Source of the DNA: Macrostomum hystrix
Lineage: Eukaryota > Platyhelminthes > Macrostomidae
DNA: 64,000 bases
NCBI GenBank assembly: GCA_950097015.1
Contig: CATNEN010000002.1
Location: forward strand, 7,085,501-7,149,500
Direction: 5' to 3'
Below, piece by piece: positions 1-10,728 of this stretch (positions are counted from its first letter, which is position 1; each line of letters opens with the position of its first letter). The position numbers and the translations under genes were made by a program. The notes below the pieces were generated by a model, which did no database searches, was not told where the DNA came from, and saw nothing but the letters and a program-made list of their open reading frames with translations.

Positions 1-726
1 TTCCTCCATGTGACCCGAGCTTGTCTAAGTAATATACTTGGAATATACTAAGTAATATACTTAGACAAACAATAGTCTACTTTTTCGTATATTTAGTTTC
101 TTAAAAATATGATCGAAATAACAAATTTAACAGGGAGGCAAGCTGGCTAGAAATCTGATAGCGCGAAAAATACCTGCGGCGTTTTAACAAAATAAAATCA
201 TTCTTAATATATAGGAAATAAATAAATTGAAACTGGACATACACGGCTTGTAGATTCTATAGGTGACCTCTTGCTGTGATGAATTTCAGAACAACAGCTT
301 TAATTGTTCTCAAAACAGTGATGATATAGGAAAGTTTGGCTACGCTTCAAGGGCCAATAGAAAGTAGGAGAATGTGCTAGTCGTAATCTTTGATAAAATA
401 CCCTTAAATATTTATAAGTTCTCGAATCGTTTCGTCGATTTTCGCCAATCAGACAGTTGCAGCATCAGTATTTGAGTGTGAGGTGTATGGAAGGTCGCTT
501 TTATCTATCTGCTGAGCTATTGATAGAAAATACATTTCAAGAGATATATAATCGAAAAAGGGTTTCTACTTTTCAAGACACCAATGGTGGCGTTTTCTAA
601 GGAAGAAAACTTAATACTCTAATAGTAGCCTATTGCTGAATGTATTTAATTAGGCCTTCAAAGATTATCCCACAGGTTGCGAGTGTTGCGCCCTCCATGA
701 ACTTCAACTTCTAGCTCCGAGCTCGG
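1..726. other. AT-rich flank without a supported gene
   Basis: This stretch is AT-rich and has no open reading frame that I can support and no recognisable RNA gene. An imperfect palindrome built from AAGTAATATACTT-like words lies near positions 27-66. Nothing else stands out. Confidence 0.5.
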
Positions 727-1942
727 TCAACCGCGGCACATGCCCTGGGCCTCGGCGCCAGTCACCACTCGGTGGCTGCGGTTCATGGCGCACTTCTCGC
801 CCTCCGGCTCCGGGTTGGTAATGTGCTCCACGGCAATGAGCTCCGGCCTGCCGTGCTTGTACCGAAGCCGGCAGACGTGGAAGCGGCTGGCCGTTCGGCC
901 GGCGCACGGGTTCTCGGCCGAGTCGTTCTTGTTGCAGCGGTCACCGCTCCAGCCAGCCTGGCAGTGGCACTTAAAGGCGTCGGCGAGGTTCACGCAGCGG
1001 CCGTGGTCGCCGCAGGGCTTGGAGTGGCAGTGGTTGTACATGCGGCACAGGTAGCCGTAGTAATTAGGGAGGCAACTCAACCAGACTCGCAGACTCAAAC
1101 TGAGAAAAGGAGTCGGGGGGGTTCATTTCACAATGTGAAAAGATAAATATATTTCATTTGCTTGCGCCAATGATATGCTCAAGCCACAATGAAACTCACT
1201 GAGTCCTCCCGCTGAGCTGCACCGTCTGCTTCTCTTTTGTGGGTTTCACAGTGCCTTGAATTGTCTCGATAAGGTCGGGGCTGCCCACCCGGTCGTGATC
1301 GTAGACTGTGGATGATAGCGACAGCTGCTCGGGCAGGCTGGTGAACGGCTGAGTTACTGGGTTTGGCTTCGAGCCAATCATCGCGCCGAAGGCCACGGTG
1401 TCCGAGTTGCTGATCCAAGGCAAGGCGATGTTGGCCACGGAGCAGCTTAATGAAGGATTTCAAGTGCCAAATTTAATCAATTAGTCACCTTTGACAACAA
1501 CGCATGTTCGTTAATTACCGCTCACTCCAGGCCCATGTAAGAATGCGCAGCTCAGCCATGGGCATAACGGCTAGAGATTAAGGGTGCGCCCGCTAGGGAT
1601 TTGGGGTGGCCGCTAGGGATTTGGGATGTGTCGCTAGGGATTTAGAAGCGTGAGAAGATATAGAAGCTAAAATAAATGACGTCACCTTCGGTCACAATGT
1701 CTTCCTTACCTCTTGAAGTCGCCGGCGGCCCCAACGCACAGGTTGACCTGCGGGTCGCAGGCGGACACTCGCCTCTCCCAGCTGAAGATCTTCAGGCTGT
1801 CGCAGTAGCGCCCGTCAGCCAGACGCGAGTCCGGGACAGCGTACTGCACGAACTGAACGTGCAGCAAGCCGTGCTGCGGCTCAGCTAGGGCCGTCAGCAC
1901 CGTCAGCAGCAGCGGCAGCAGCAGAGTTGCTGGTCTCAGCAT
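727..1942 (-). CDS. Short secreted Notch-ligand-like protein (MNNL + DSL-like start + EGF)
   Basis: Three exons, complement(727..1099, 1200..1445, 1710..1942), join with matching phases into 283 codons. The start is the ATG at 1942. Donors are GTAAGG and GTGAGT; the last acceptor follows a pyrimidine tract ending CTTTTCTCAG. The first ~20 residues are a hydrophobic signal peptide. Residues ~25-160 have the pattern of the MNNL domain at the N-terminus of Delta/Jagged ligands (paired cysteines, then VYDHDR and SPDLIETIQG). Next comes LSCLPNYYGYLC, which matches the start of a DSL domain, and then one EGF-like module (CHSKPCGDHGRC, CHCQAGWSGDRC). About 60 residues with four cysteines end the protein. 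No transmembrane segment is visible, so I infer a diffusible protein. In known ligands MNNL and DSL bind Notch. Here the DSL part is much shortened, so an antagonist or an unrelated role is possible. The family call is good; the function is open. Confidence 0.75.
1592..1652. repeat. Three-copy tandem repeat in intron 1
   Basis: The word CGCTAGGGATTTGGG occurs three times with drift, at a period of about 20 bp. It starts about 57 nt downstream of the splice donor at 1709 of the Notch-ligand-like gene. Confidence 0.6.
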
Positions 1943-2408
1943 TTTACTCTAGATTTCTCGGTTAGAGTAATTAAAACTACAAAACTCAGAGCTGATGCCA
2001 CAAAAACTTTGGATTTCGAGCCCTTAAAAGAATAAGGAAAGGTAGAGCCGGCACAGGTTCGCAGGTGCTCGTGGCAGTCAATGCGCGTGGAGACACAATA
2101 GCTGGAGAGACTGGGACTGAGTTGCTGTTAGTTTGAGAGGCCAGTGTGGGGTAGAGCTTCGTACCAGGCCAACATACCGATGCAAGGGCAGAAGATACAA
2201 CAACTGGTCAGGTTCAGTGCATTTTGAAGTGCACACTTGTTAATATCTTAGCTTATCACTGTGCATAGAGTGAATGCCTTTCAAGACGACTTGAACACTC
2301 ACTTGTGTGAGTGTTTCTCAACTGCCTGCATCAGAAGCTGCTCAGGACATAACTTTGGTATCACGTCTGTGCGTCTGCTCTAAGCTCACTGAAGCAGGCA
2401 ATGCATAG
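1943..2408. other. Intergenic, no gene seen
   Basis: This is the upstream flank of the Notch-ligand-like gene (minus strand) and the distal 3' flank of the secreted-family pseudogene. I see no coding exon here and no clear TATA element. Confidence 0.4.
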
Positions 2409-2639
2409 CTAAAGTTGGACAATATTTCTTGAACAGAAACTTGACGGCAAACTTGACGACGAGAAGTCAAACAGGTCTATTGTTGATGCAGATGAATGTT
2501 TGCAGCTCAGCAGTTCACGCTTCAGTGTTTTAAGAGAGGCTGCTCTGATGCAAAAGTGAAGTATAAAAAATGTTTTCCAATGCTCTATAAGTGTCACAGA
2601 TGTCTGCAGTTGTGTTTTCAGTACAATCAAATTCAGAGG

Positions 2640-3352
2640 CTACCGCTGTTCGCCGCACCAGAGCTGCAGTCGCAGGAACTCGGACCTGTCAATCACCCGA
2701 TTGAACAGGGTCCAGCAGGCGATGCTGCCCTTGACACAGTGATCATCGTTGTACGGTTCGTAGCCGATCTTAACGCAGCCGAAAAAGGGCTCGTTTACCT
2801 TGACGTTTTTGGATGTCCGAACCAGCTGAGTGGCAGTCAGTTGTCTGTCGTTGTAGAACAGGCCCTGCTAGTCCGTGCCGTTGAATGTGGCTCCCATGGA
2901 GTGCGTCTCCGAGATATTTAACAAGCTGCTAGCCTTAAATTGATTTAGGAATTTTGCTCCGGAAACAGAACTGTGGCTAGCAGCCTCCAGGAACGTAACC
3001 GAGTGGGCGAGCCAGCCACTTTCGGTGGTACTGACGCACGGAGTGCAGCTGCGTGCCACTACGTAATTCGGTTGAAAGTTAAAAGGCGAAACTCGCATTT
3101 GCACCTTTGCACGCTGTGTTCACAATGCTCACAAAAAGTTTTTTAAACGTCTGGCTTTTAAAATTTCTGCTTTTGACAAGCTGCTTGGTTCCAATGAGTC
3201 GAGGGATATAAAAACTCAAGTTTTAAAGTATCAAACACCACTAACATGGCTGACATGCTGCAGCGAGCCCAGGTGTACACCGAGTGTTGCCCGCCCGGAC
3301 TGAACAGGCCGTACAGTCCGGACAGGTTGGCCCACGCCTGCGAGTCCATCCA
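2640..3352 (-). pseudogene. Broken third copy of the secreted gene family
   Basis: Exon 3 (about 2640-3060) and the 3' half of exon 2 (about 3240-3352) match the intact paralogues at 5400-7238 and 16909-19110. The C-terminal SEFLRLQLWCGEQ is preserved. The copy is dead: an in-frame TAG (plus-strand CTA at about 2869) replaces the Tyr codon of the GTDYQGLFYND motif, the start of exon 3 has lost bases and is frameshifted, and exon 1 is absent. Homology in exon 2 stops abruptly at about 3352, where a polymerase fragment begins. Similarity to the intact copy continues in the 3' flank (2409-2640 versus about 5100-5400). The copy therefore arose by segmental duplication, not retroposition. Confidence 0.85.
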
Positions 3353-4260
3353 GGTTTTCCTGGCGAGACAACAAGTTCAGTGCGCCATCTCGAGTTGGAG
3401 CTTCTCCAGGACCTGGAAATATACCATATGTTCGTGGACGGAAAACGCGGTGGCATGGCCTTTATCAACTCGCATAGAGCCAACCATAGTCTAACGGTCA
3501 AACTGACGAATTTGATCCTAAGCGGCCTCAAAGACACTTGATCCCAGTTGATGCAAATAATCTCTACGATCAGCTTCGTCTACAAAGCTCCCTTGGCGTG
3601 ACTTCAAATTTGAGGCGTTTTACTCCGCTGAGCGGGTGGAACACTGGCTACTGAAAGGGTTCAACGCGGATGGTTTTCGTGGGTACATCCTGACGGTAGA
3701 CTTTACATACCCAAATGAGATTCATGATCAGACGGCCGACCTCCCACTAGCTCCTGAGAAAGGGAGCCCTAATTGTCTTGGATGCTCCCCTACCAATGAC
3801 AGCTGTGAGGGGCTCTACGCGGGCAGAATGGTCTTGAATACGGGGCGATACCTCCAAAGCTTCTGCTAACGTGCCACGGCAAGATGGATTACGCAGCCCA
3901 TGAAAATATTCTGCAGTTTTATCTGCGCCAAGGCATGCGGCTGAGCAAGGTCCACAAAGTCTTCCAGCAGGCGCACATCCTACAGAGTCGTATATTCGAC
4001 GCAACAGCGAGCGTCGGGCGAAGGCTCAGAATGAGTTCGAGAAGGACTACAAAAGGCTGCTAAACAACTCCACTTGAAACAATTAAAATGTTTGTGGAGC
4101 AGAGCTGGCTGACCAGACGCATCGCCATGCAGTGAGCAGCATGAGTTGCACACTGTAGCCAATCTCAAGCGTGCTCTCTCCTTCTGTGAGGAGAAGCGCA
4201 CCTGGATCTCCTCCAACGAAAGTCTGCCCTACGGACTATTTGTTCGTCTTGAGGCTGGTA
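3353..4260 (+). pseudogene. Decayed type-B DNA polymerase fragment of a Polinton/Maverick-like element
   Basis: Translations in shifting plus-strand frames show short blocks typical of protein-primed family-B polymerases of Polintons and related linear elements. They are an RGGMAF-type block (about 3445-3465), a DANNLY block (about 3549-3566), a block around VDFTYP...HD...LPLAPEK (about 3696-3765) and an NEFEKDYKRLLNNS block near 4030-4070. Stops and frameshifts separate these blocks (for example stops near 3541 and 3867), so no product is expected. No terminal inverted repeats, integrase, capsid or protease gene is visible, so this is an orphan piece. It abuts the interrupted exon 2 of the pseudogene on the left and a minisatellite on the right. 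Confidence 0.75.
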
Positions 4261-4300
4261 ATACAATGAAAATTCTATTACCTCATACCTCTTCACAGCC

Positions 4301-4722
4301 CTACACACACCGACCCCTGATATCCCTCCCCAGCCCTGCACACACCGAAACCTCATACCCCTCCCCAGCCCTACACACACCGACCCCTGATATCCCTCCC
4401 CAGCCCTACACACACCGAAACCTCATACCCCTCCCCAGCCCTACACACACCGAAACCTCATACCCCTCCCCAGCCCTACACACACCGAAACCTCATACCC
4501 CTCCCCAGCCCTACACACACCGACCCCTGATATCCCTCCCCAGCCCTACACACACCGAACCCTCATACCCCTCCCCAGCCCTACACACACCGAACCCTCA
4601 TACCCCTCCCCAGCCCTACACACACCGAACCCTCATACCCCTCCCCAGCCCTACACACACCGAACCCTCATACCCCTCCCCAGCCCTACACACACCGAAC
4701 CCTCATACCCCTCCCCAGCCCT
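4301..4722. repeat. Minisatellite, ~35-bp unit, ~12 copies
   Basis: Each unit contains CTACACACACCG followed by a variable middle and CCCTCCCCAGCC. Two middle variants (ACCTCATACC and ACCCCTGATAT) alternate. The array lies at the right edge of the polymerase fragment. Its open frames are repeat artefacts. Confidence 0.95.
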
Positions 4723-5399
4723 AGACATCGACCCCTCCCAGCCACATTATCTTTCTGGGGCACGGCAGAGTATTTTCCTACTAATCATAGGAAACGTCTC
4801 AGAGCCAAATAAGGCATTCACAAGTTCCTAATTTATTGAAAAAAAATGCAGAACCAAACAAAAGTGCAAAGAAATAACCAGGTTCATTACACCCTACTGC
4901 TCACACTACAGCCACCCCACTCCTAAACTTCTAATAATAACTCCTAACTTCTTAGCTTATTATGGTTATAAAATGAATGCCTTCCAAGACCGCCATGTTT
5001 CTTAACTGCCTGCATGAAAAGCTGCACAGGACATGGCTTTGAGGCTTGAGTATTTGCATCTGCTCAAGCTCACACACTGACTCAAGCTGGAGATGCAAAT
5101 TGCTAAAATTGGAAAATATTTCTTGAGCAGAAACTTGACGACAAGCAGAAGTCAAACAAGTCTATTGTTAATGCGGATGAATGTTTGCAGCTCACCAGTT
5201 CACGCTTGATCAGTGTTTTAACAGAGGCTGCTCTGATGCAAAATTCAAAGTAAAAATTGAAGATTTTTTGGAACTCACAAATGTCCCAGATGCTAGCAAT
5301 TGTGTGCAAGACTCCGCAGCCTAACCTAAAATATAACCTTGGGACTCTACTCCTAAAACTTCAAAGGCTGTGAAAGTCAAAAGCTGTCCCAGCAGCTGC
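4723..5399. other. 3' flank of the secreted-family copy; no gene
   Basis: From about 4960 on, the sequence is the duplicated 3' flank shared with 2280-2640. Around 4886-4922 there is a single diverged unit of the CTCACACTGCAGCCACC minisatellite that is expanded at 7475-7775. Confidence 0.5.
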
Positions 5400-7238
5400 T
5401 CACTGTTCGCCGCACCAGAGCTGCAGCCGCAGGAACTCGGACCTGTCAATCACCCGATTGAACAGGGCCCAACAGGCAACGGTGCCTTTTATGCAGCGGG
5501 CATTGCTGTTGGGTTCGTAGCCGATCTTGACGCAGCCGAACCTGGCCGCGCTCACCTTGACGGTGCTGGATGCCCGAAGCAGCTGAGTGGCATTCAGTTG
5601 TCTGTCGTTGTAGAACAGGCCTTGGTAGTCCGTGCCGTTGAATATGGCTCCCATCGAGTGCGTCTCGGAGGCTGTGAACGAGCCGCTAGCCGTAAATAGA
5701 GTCAGAAATTTTGCTCCGGAAACATAATTAAAGCTAGCGGCCTCCAGGTACGTAGCTGCGTGGAACAGCCAGCCACCTTCGGTGGTACTGCCGCATGGTC
5801 CGATCGAGTGCAGCTGCTTTTCACTGCCAAATTAAGAACCAGTTGGCTCAACATTACAGCATATTCCGCACAGGTAATAAATAATGCGAGCATAATGATA
5901 CTTATAGCACGGCTAGGGGCCCAGAAAAAACGTTGGGTGTCAACGCGCAGCCAGCGAGGAGGCAATTCTACCCACTCCGCTGAATCACGAGTACACACGC
6001 ACACAGATACTGTACACACAGCTCACACTCTCATTGAGCCTTGAAGGCTAGCCCACAAAGGCACGACAAGCCCTCAAGCCTTCTTTACGCAGCTGCGCCC
6101 CATATAATTGTAGCCTCCCCATGGAATCGAGCTCAGGGACCTTGGTGAGACTGCTCATACGCATGATTATAAAAAGCTTTGCGACAAATTGAATAAAAAG
6201 ACGTAAAATGTTAGGTAAATAGTACACTAGTCTAAGTTTTATAAGGTGAGTTCCATGAATAGTTACATAAGAAATATATCAATATAATGCTCAGCATTTC
6301 ATCACTAACCTTCCCGCTGACATATTGTAGCGAGCCCAGGTGTACACCGAGTGTTGCCCGCCCGGACTGAACAGGCCGTACAGTCCGGACAGGTTGGCCC
6401 ACGCCTGCGAGTCCATTCTGCCGGCCAGGCTGAGTCCGACTCCATCGATTCTGCTGGCGGACATCAGGACGGGAGTTCGAGTCCCAGGGTGGGCCAAGTT
6501 GTCAGTGGAGAGACGGAAGTTGTAGAGAATCTCGGCGGAAGTGAGCAGCTGCTGGGACAGAGAGTCTGGAAGAGCGGCACTTTGTAGGTCAGTATTAACA
6601 GCTCAGGCTTCCTGACTGTCTCATCTGTGTCAGCCAGCAGCTCCCTGAATGTCTCGCAGCTCACCTGTGTTAGCCAGCAGCTCCCTGACTTTCTCACAGC
6701 TCACCTGTGTCAGCCAGCAGTTCCTGACTGTCAGCCAGCAGTTCCCGACTGTCAGCCAGGAGTTCCTGACTGTCAGCCAGGAGTTCCTGACTGTCAGCCA
6801 GCAGTTCCTGACTGTCAGCCAGCAGTTCCTGACTGTCAGCCAGCAGTTCCTGACTGTCAGCCAGCAGTTCCTGACTGTCTCACAGCTCACCTGTGTGTCA
6901 GCCAGCAGTTCCTGACTGTCTCGCAGCTCACCTGTCCACCGCATCGCGAAGGCCCGGCAGCCGCTCCGAAACCGCCAGTCGCGCGAGAACTCGCCCCAGT
7001 CGGCCAGGAAGCACGCGCCGCTCGCTTGAGAATGCACCGCCACGCAGCCCGACGTTCTGCGGCAGCGAAGCACGCAGGCGGCTGACAGAGCAGCAGAGGA
7101 GCCCTGAACTCCGACGTCGATGAAGGAGGACGGCTGGTGCAGGCCCGGCTGCGGGCAGCGTTCAGTGACAAACAACTGTGAGCAGCCGTCAGCCAGCAAG
7201 GCCAGCAGACTCAGGCTGAGCAGGGAGCTGAGATGCAT
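5400..7238 (-). CDS. Secreted protein of an unrecognised family, copy 2 (intact)
   Basis: Three exons, complement(5400..5823, 6310..6565, 6932..7238), give 328 residues. Exon lengths equal those of the paralogue at 16909-19110 except for one extra codon in exon 2. Residues 1-20 are a signal peptide (MHLSSLLSLSLLALLADGCS). Exon 1 encodes a Cys-rich module of about 80 residues with spacing like PAN/apple domains (CVLRCRRTSGCVAVHSQ, then SGACFLADW). Exon 2 carries the ISADIR/GVGLSLAGR region and YTWARYN. Exon 3 is the best conserved part (GGWLFHAA, SETHS, FNGTDYQGLFYND, FGCVKIGYEP, CWALFNRVIDRSEFLRLQLW). I recognise no database family for exons 2-3. The protein should be exported; its function is unknown. 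A tandem array starts exactly at the exon 1 donor. Confidence 0.8.
6040..6140 (-). mobile_element. Fragment of tRNA-derived SINE family 2
   Basis: In intron 2 of the secreted gene. The minus strand reads GTCTCACCAAGGTCCC...GATTCCATGGGGAGGC...GGCGCAGCTGCG...GGCTTGTCGTGCC, matching the fuller copies at 34205-34470 and 63590-63760. Confidence 0.65.
6660..6931. repeat. 21-bp array starting at the splice donor
   Basis: In the sense (minus) direction the array consists of AGTCAGGAACTGCTGGCTGAC units of about 21 bp, interspersed with longer units that contain CACAGGTGAGCTG, a copy of the real 5' splice site. The first GTGAGC at 6931 is the donor of exon 1. Copies near 6890, 6710 and 6670 are potential decoy donors. 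Confidence 0.9.
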
Positions 7239-7287
7239 GCTTCAGTAACAGTGTGGGATTTTCGGTTTTCTGCTTCAATCCGGGCTG

Positions 7288-7310
7288 TTTATAGTGAGCT
7301 CCCATTGGGT
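7288..7310 (-). promoter_or_regulatory. TATA box and CCAAT box of copy 2
   Basis: In the minus direction CCAATGGG (about 7302-7309) and TATAAA (7288-7293) precede the ATG at 7238 by about 50-70 nt. The same elements and spacing occur before the inverted paralogue (16829-16852). Conservation between copies supports a real core promoter. Confidence 0.7.
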
Positions 7311-7474
7311 CTACTTGCGCATCCAGTAACTAATGACCGTCCGTCTTTCGTTAAACAATTCAGCTGTACAATTTAGGTACGTTTTGCGATTTTTTTACTA
7401 CATGAGAAGTGAATGTAGTGTTTATAGCAAGAATATTTAAATAGTTTAGAATTTAAATTTGTCTTCACCCCGCA

Positions 7475-7775
7475 GCACCCCACTCCTCACACTGCAGCCA
7501 CCTCACTCCTCACACTGCAGCCACCTCACACTCCTCACACTGCAGCCAACCCACTCCTCACACTGCAGCCACCTCACACCTCACACTGCAGCCACCCCTC
7601 TCCTCACACTGCAGCCACCCCAGTCCTCACACTGCAGCCACCTCACACCTCACACTGCAGCCACCCCTCTCCTCACACTGCAGCCACCCCACTCCTCACA
7701 CCGCAGCAACCCCACTCCTCACACAGCAGCCACCTCACACTCCTCACACCGCAGCAACCCCACTCCTCACACCCA
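7475..7775. repeat. Minisatellite upstream of copy 2
   Basis: Units of about 21-26 bp are built from CTCACACTGCAGCCACCCC. A short inverted counterpart lies at 16570-16676 in the matching position upstream of the other paralogue, so the seed predates the inverted duplication. Confidence 0.9.
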
Positions 7776-8454
7776 GCTACCCCACAAAGCAGTTTGGGTT
7801 TGGATTAGGAAAATGACAAAGCCTGTTTAAAAGAAAGGCGTCTACTCGAAAGAAGCATTTATTCCAGTACTTTCCTTCACTAGCACGCGCATTTTAGGTG
7901 CCTCCGATTCAAGTATTTATTTGTACACAAGAAACCTATCGCCTGGCTTTTCCATAGAGAAATTTACTTTAAATTACAATATTTAAATTCAAACAGGGAA
8001 AGGTACATAACAGTAAAAAAAGATAGAGACAAATTACTGGCCGATCGGGTTTAGGCCTGATAGAACACACAGGACATAAATCAAGGCAGTTTAAAGTGCT
8101 TTGAAAAACATCTAAATATTAAGATCGATAACATAGGAAAACAGTCTAACTATTGCCGGCCGGTGTTCAAGTCAGAGGCATACAATGCAGCATGCAAACA
8201 AAATACCCGAGCGAAATGAACAAAGATAAATAAAAAAGAAATAAATGAAGACAGAATTCAGCGCATACATAATTAATTACTGGTAAGCTAATTAGTTAAT
8301 TTTTAAGACAATCAGCTAATAAATATGGATAGGCGGATAAATATAAAGCAGGTATATGCATTCAGAGCATAGAAGAACATTCAAAACGATTTCTGCTAAA
8401 AATAATAGAAGCTAAGCAGTAAAACGGCTGATAAGGCTCACTGACTGCCGACTG
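7776..8454. other. AT-rich spacer, nothing recognised
   Basis: No gene, RNA gene or clear repeat is visible. Confidence 0.4.
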
Positions 8455-9186
8455 ACATGGCCAATCACCTGGCCAATGTGGGGTGTGGGCCAATCTGGGT
8501 GTGTGGTGAGGACCAATCAGGGTGTGTGGTGAGGACCAATCAGGGTGTGTGGTGAGGACCAATCAGGGTGTGGCCAATCAGGGTGTGGCGTGAGGACCAA
8601 TCAGGGTGTGGGCCAATCAGGGTGTGGGCCAATCAGGGTGTGGCGTGAGTACCAATCAGGGTGTGGCGTGAGGACCAATCAGGGTGTGGCGTGAGTACCA
8701 ATCAGGGTGTGGCGTGAGGACCAATCAGGGTGTGTGGTGAGGACCAATCAGGGTGTGGCCAATCAGGGTGTGGCGTGAGGACCAATCAGGGTGTGGGCCA
8801 ATCAGGGTGTGGGCCAATCAGGGTGTGGCGTGAGTACCAATCAGGGTGTGGCGTGAGGACCAATCAGGGTGTGGCGTGAGTACCAATCAGGGTGTGGGCC
8901 AATCAGGGTGTGGCGTGAGTACCAATCAGGGTGTGGCGTGAGGACCAATCAGGGTGTGGCGTGAGTACCAATCAGGGTGTGGCGTGAGGACCAATCAGGG
9001 TGTGGCGTGAGTACCAATCAGGGTGTGGCGTGAGGACCAATCAGGGTGTGGCGTGAGTACCAATCAGGGTGTGGCGTGAGTACCAATCAGGGTGTGGGGT
9101 GAGGACCAATCAGGGTGTGGGCCAATCAGGGTGTGGCGTGAGTACCAATCAGGGTGTGGGGTGAGGACCAATCAGGTTGTGGCGTG
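8455..9186. repeat. CCAATCAGGGTGTGG minisatellite, more than 30 copies
   Basis: The core ACCAATCAGGGTGTG repeats every 16-23 bp, with GGCGTGAG, GTGTGAG or GGCC linkers. Every unit contains a CCAAT pentamer followed by CA. Confidence 0.95.
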
Positions 9187-9842
9187 AGGTCCCCAAAAGC
9201 TCACACACTGCTCAGATCATGCCCAGCTTAAACTCGTGGGCAAAATTATTTCGCAAGCTTAAAAAGCAGGTGCGAGGAAAAAAAACAGCGAACGCTGGCC
9301 TAAATAAAAAATGAAAACAAACAACCAGAGCTAGTTGCGTCACAAGAGCAGCTGAAGGAAAACAAGAGAAACAATGAGACAAAATGACAGACTAAAGCAA
9401 TGAGAAGCAGACAAGGCCTCATATTAGCATGTATCAGGACTGCACAAAACAGTAAATAAATTGGTAAATAGCAATCATTTAGACCCATTCCAGGAAATCT
9501 TACGATTGATTAAATTTTTAATTTCAAAGCAATTAGAGACAGTCAAGAAATTCAAGACAGCTCAACATTGTGCTCCAAGCGAACAACTGCAAGCGCTGTA
9601 CACAGGCGGAGCAGCACCTCACGCATTGTGGGGAGGGGTGGACAGAAGGAGAAGTGCGAAAGAAAAAGCAACAGCCAAGGAAACAGGAGAGCGCCAATAA
9701 TTCTCACAGGAAAAAATTGTTTCATAATTTTAAAGTCAATCTGCGAAAAAAACTTACTAAACAAAAACTATAGGACTATTGTAACAAACAATGCTTTCAA
9801 TGCTTCGCTCTCCATCACCAGGCGGCATAGCAACTGAGTCAC
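9187..9842. other. Spacer, no gene
   Basis: A-rich sequence between two arrays. Open frames on both strands overlap but none has recognisable features. Confidence 0.4.
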
Positions 9843-10265
9843 ACCCCATATCTCATGTCCAGCAGACACCCCATATCTCATGTCCAGCAGACACCCCATA
9901 TCTCATGTCCAGCAGACACCCCATATCCCATGTCCAGCAGACACCCCATTTCTCATGTCCAGCAGACACCCCATATCTCATGTCCAGCAGACACCCCATA
10001 TCTCATGTCATACAGACACCCACTTTCTAATGTCCTACAGACACCCCATTTCTCATATCCAGCAAACACCCCATTTCTCATGTCCAGCAGACACCCCAAA
10101 TCTCATGTCCAGCAGACACCCCATATCTCATGTCCAGCAGACACCCCATTTCTCATGTCATACAGACACCCACTTTCTCATGTCCTACAGACACCCCATT
10201 TCTCATGTCATACAGACACCCACTTTCTCATGTCCTACAGACACCACATTTCTCATGTCCAGCAG
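9843..10265. repeat. 25-bp minisatellite, ~17 copies
   Basis: The unit holds ATCTCATGTCCAGCAGACAC. A sub-variant with CATACAGACACCCACTTTC is intermixed towards the right end, showing two unit lineages. Being a 25-mer, it is open in all three plus frames (MSSRHPISHVQQTPH-type translation), which is an artefact. Confidence 0.95.
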
Positions 10266-10728
10266 GATTCGCAGAAGACTATAAACTCAGTTGCTATGCT
10301 ACAAGATTTGGAAAGCAAAAGGCGGCACGGCACCTGTGTCAAGCAACCAATTTGAATAAAACAGAACTTAGAAAATTAATAAAATATCAATGACGAACAG
10401 GCCAGGCCACATTACTGATTAAACTATTATCGTCGAGTAAAACCAGTTCGCTTAAAGTTCTAGGACAGCAAAAATCATCAATAAAATGGTCACTTGTGAA
10501 TTCCAGAAAAGTTCGCAGGCAAATGGCCCTTTAAAAAAGAATCAGACAGGTAATAAATAATTCACTCGATTTGAGAGGCTAAACTCTAAACAGAAAAGAC
10601 AAAACAAAATAAACAGACACAGAGAAACAGGGGTGCCAAAAGATAATTCATGAACGGATGAGTTTTTGTACATTAACCAACGGACAAGAAATCCCTCAGG
10701 TATCCGCATGAGGAGCCACAGAGGCGGG
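10266..10728. other. 3' flank of the HMG-box gene
   Basis: A-rich sequence downstream of the minus-strand stop codon at 10729. It probably holds the 3' UTR. No separate gene is visible. Confidence 0.4.

Noticed and set aside
4165-4724. Proline/threonine-rich 192-codon plus frame
   Set aside because: It is mostly the 35-bp minisatellite joined to the decayed polymerase fragment.
9843-10265. Possible CRISPR-like array of 25-bp repeats
   Set aside because: Units are contiguous with no unique spacers, and the genome is eukaryotic.
9791-10393. Overlapping frames with MSSRHPISHVQQTPH-type repeats
   Set aside because: A 25-bp tandem repeat gives all three frames the same peptide; no signal peptide or flanking gene structure.
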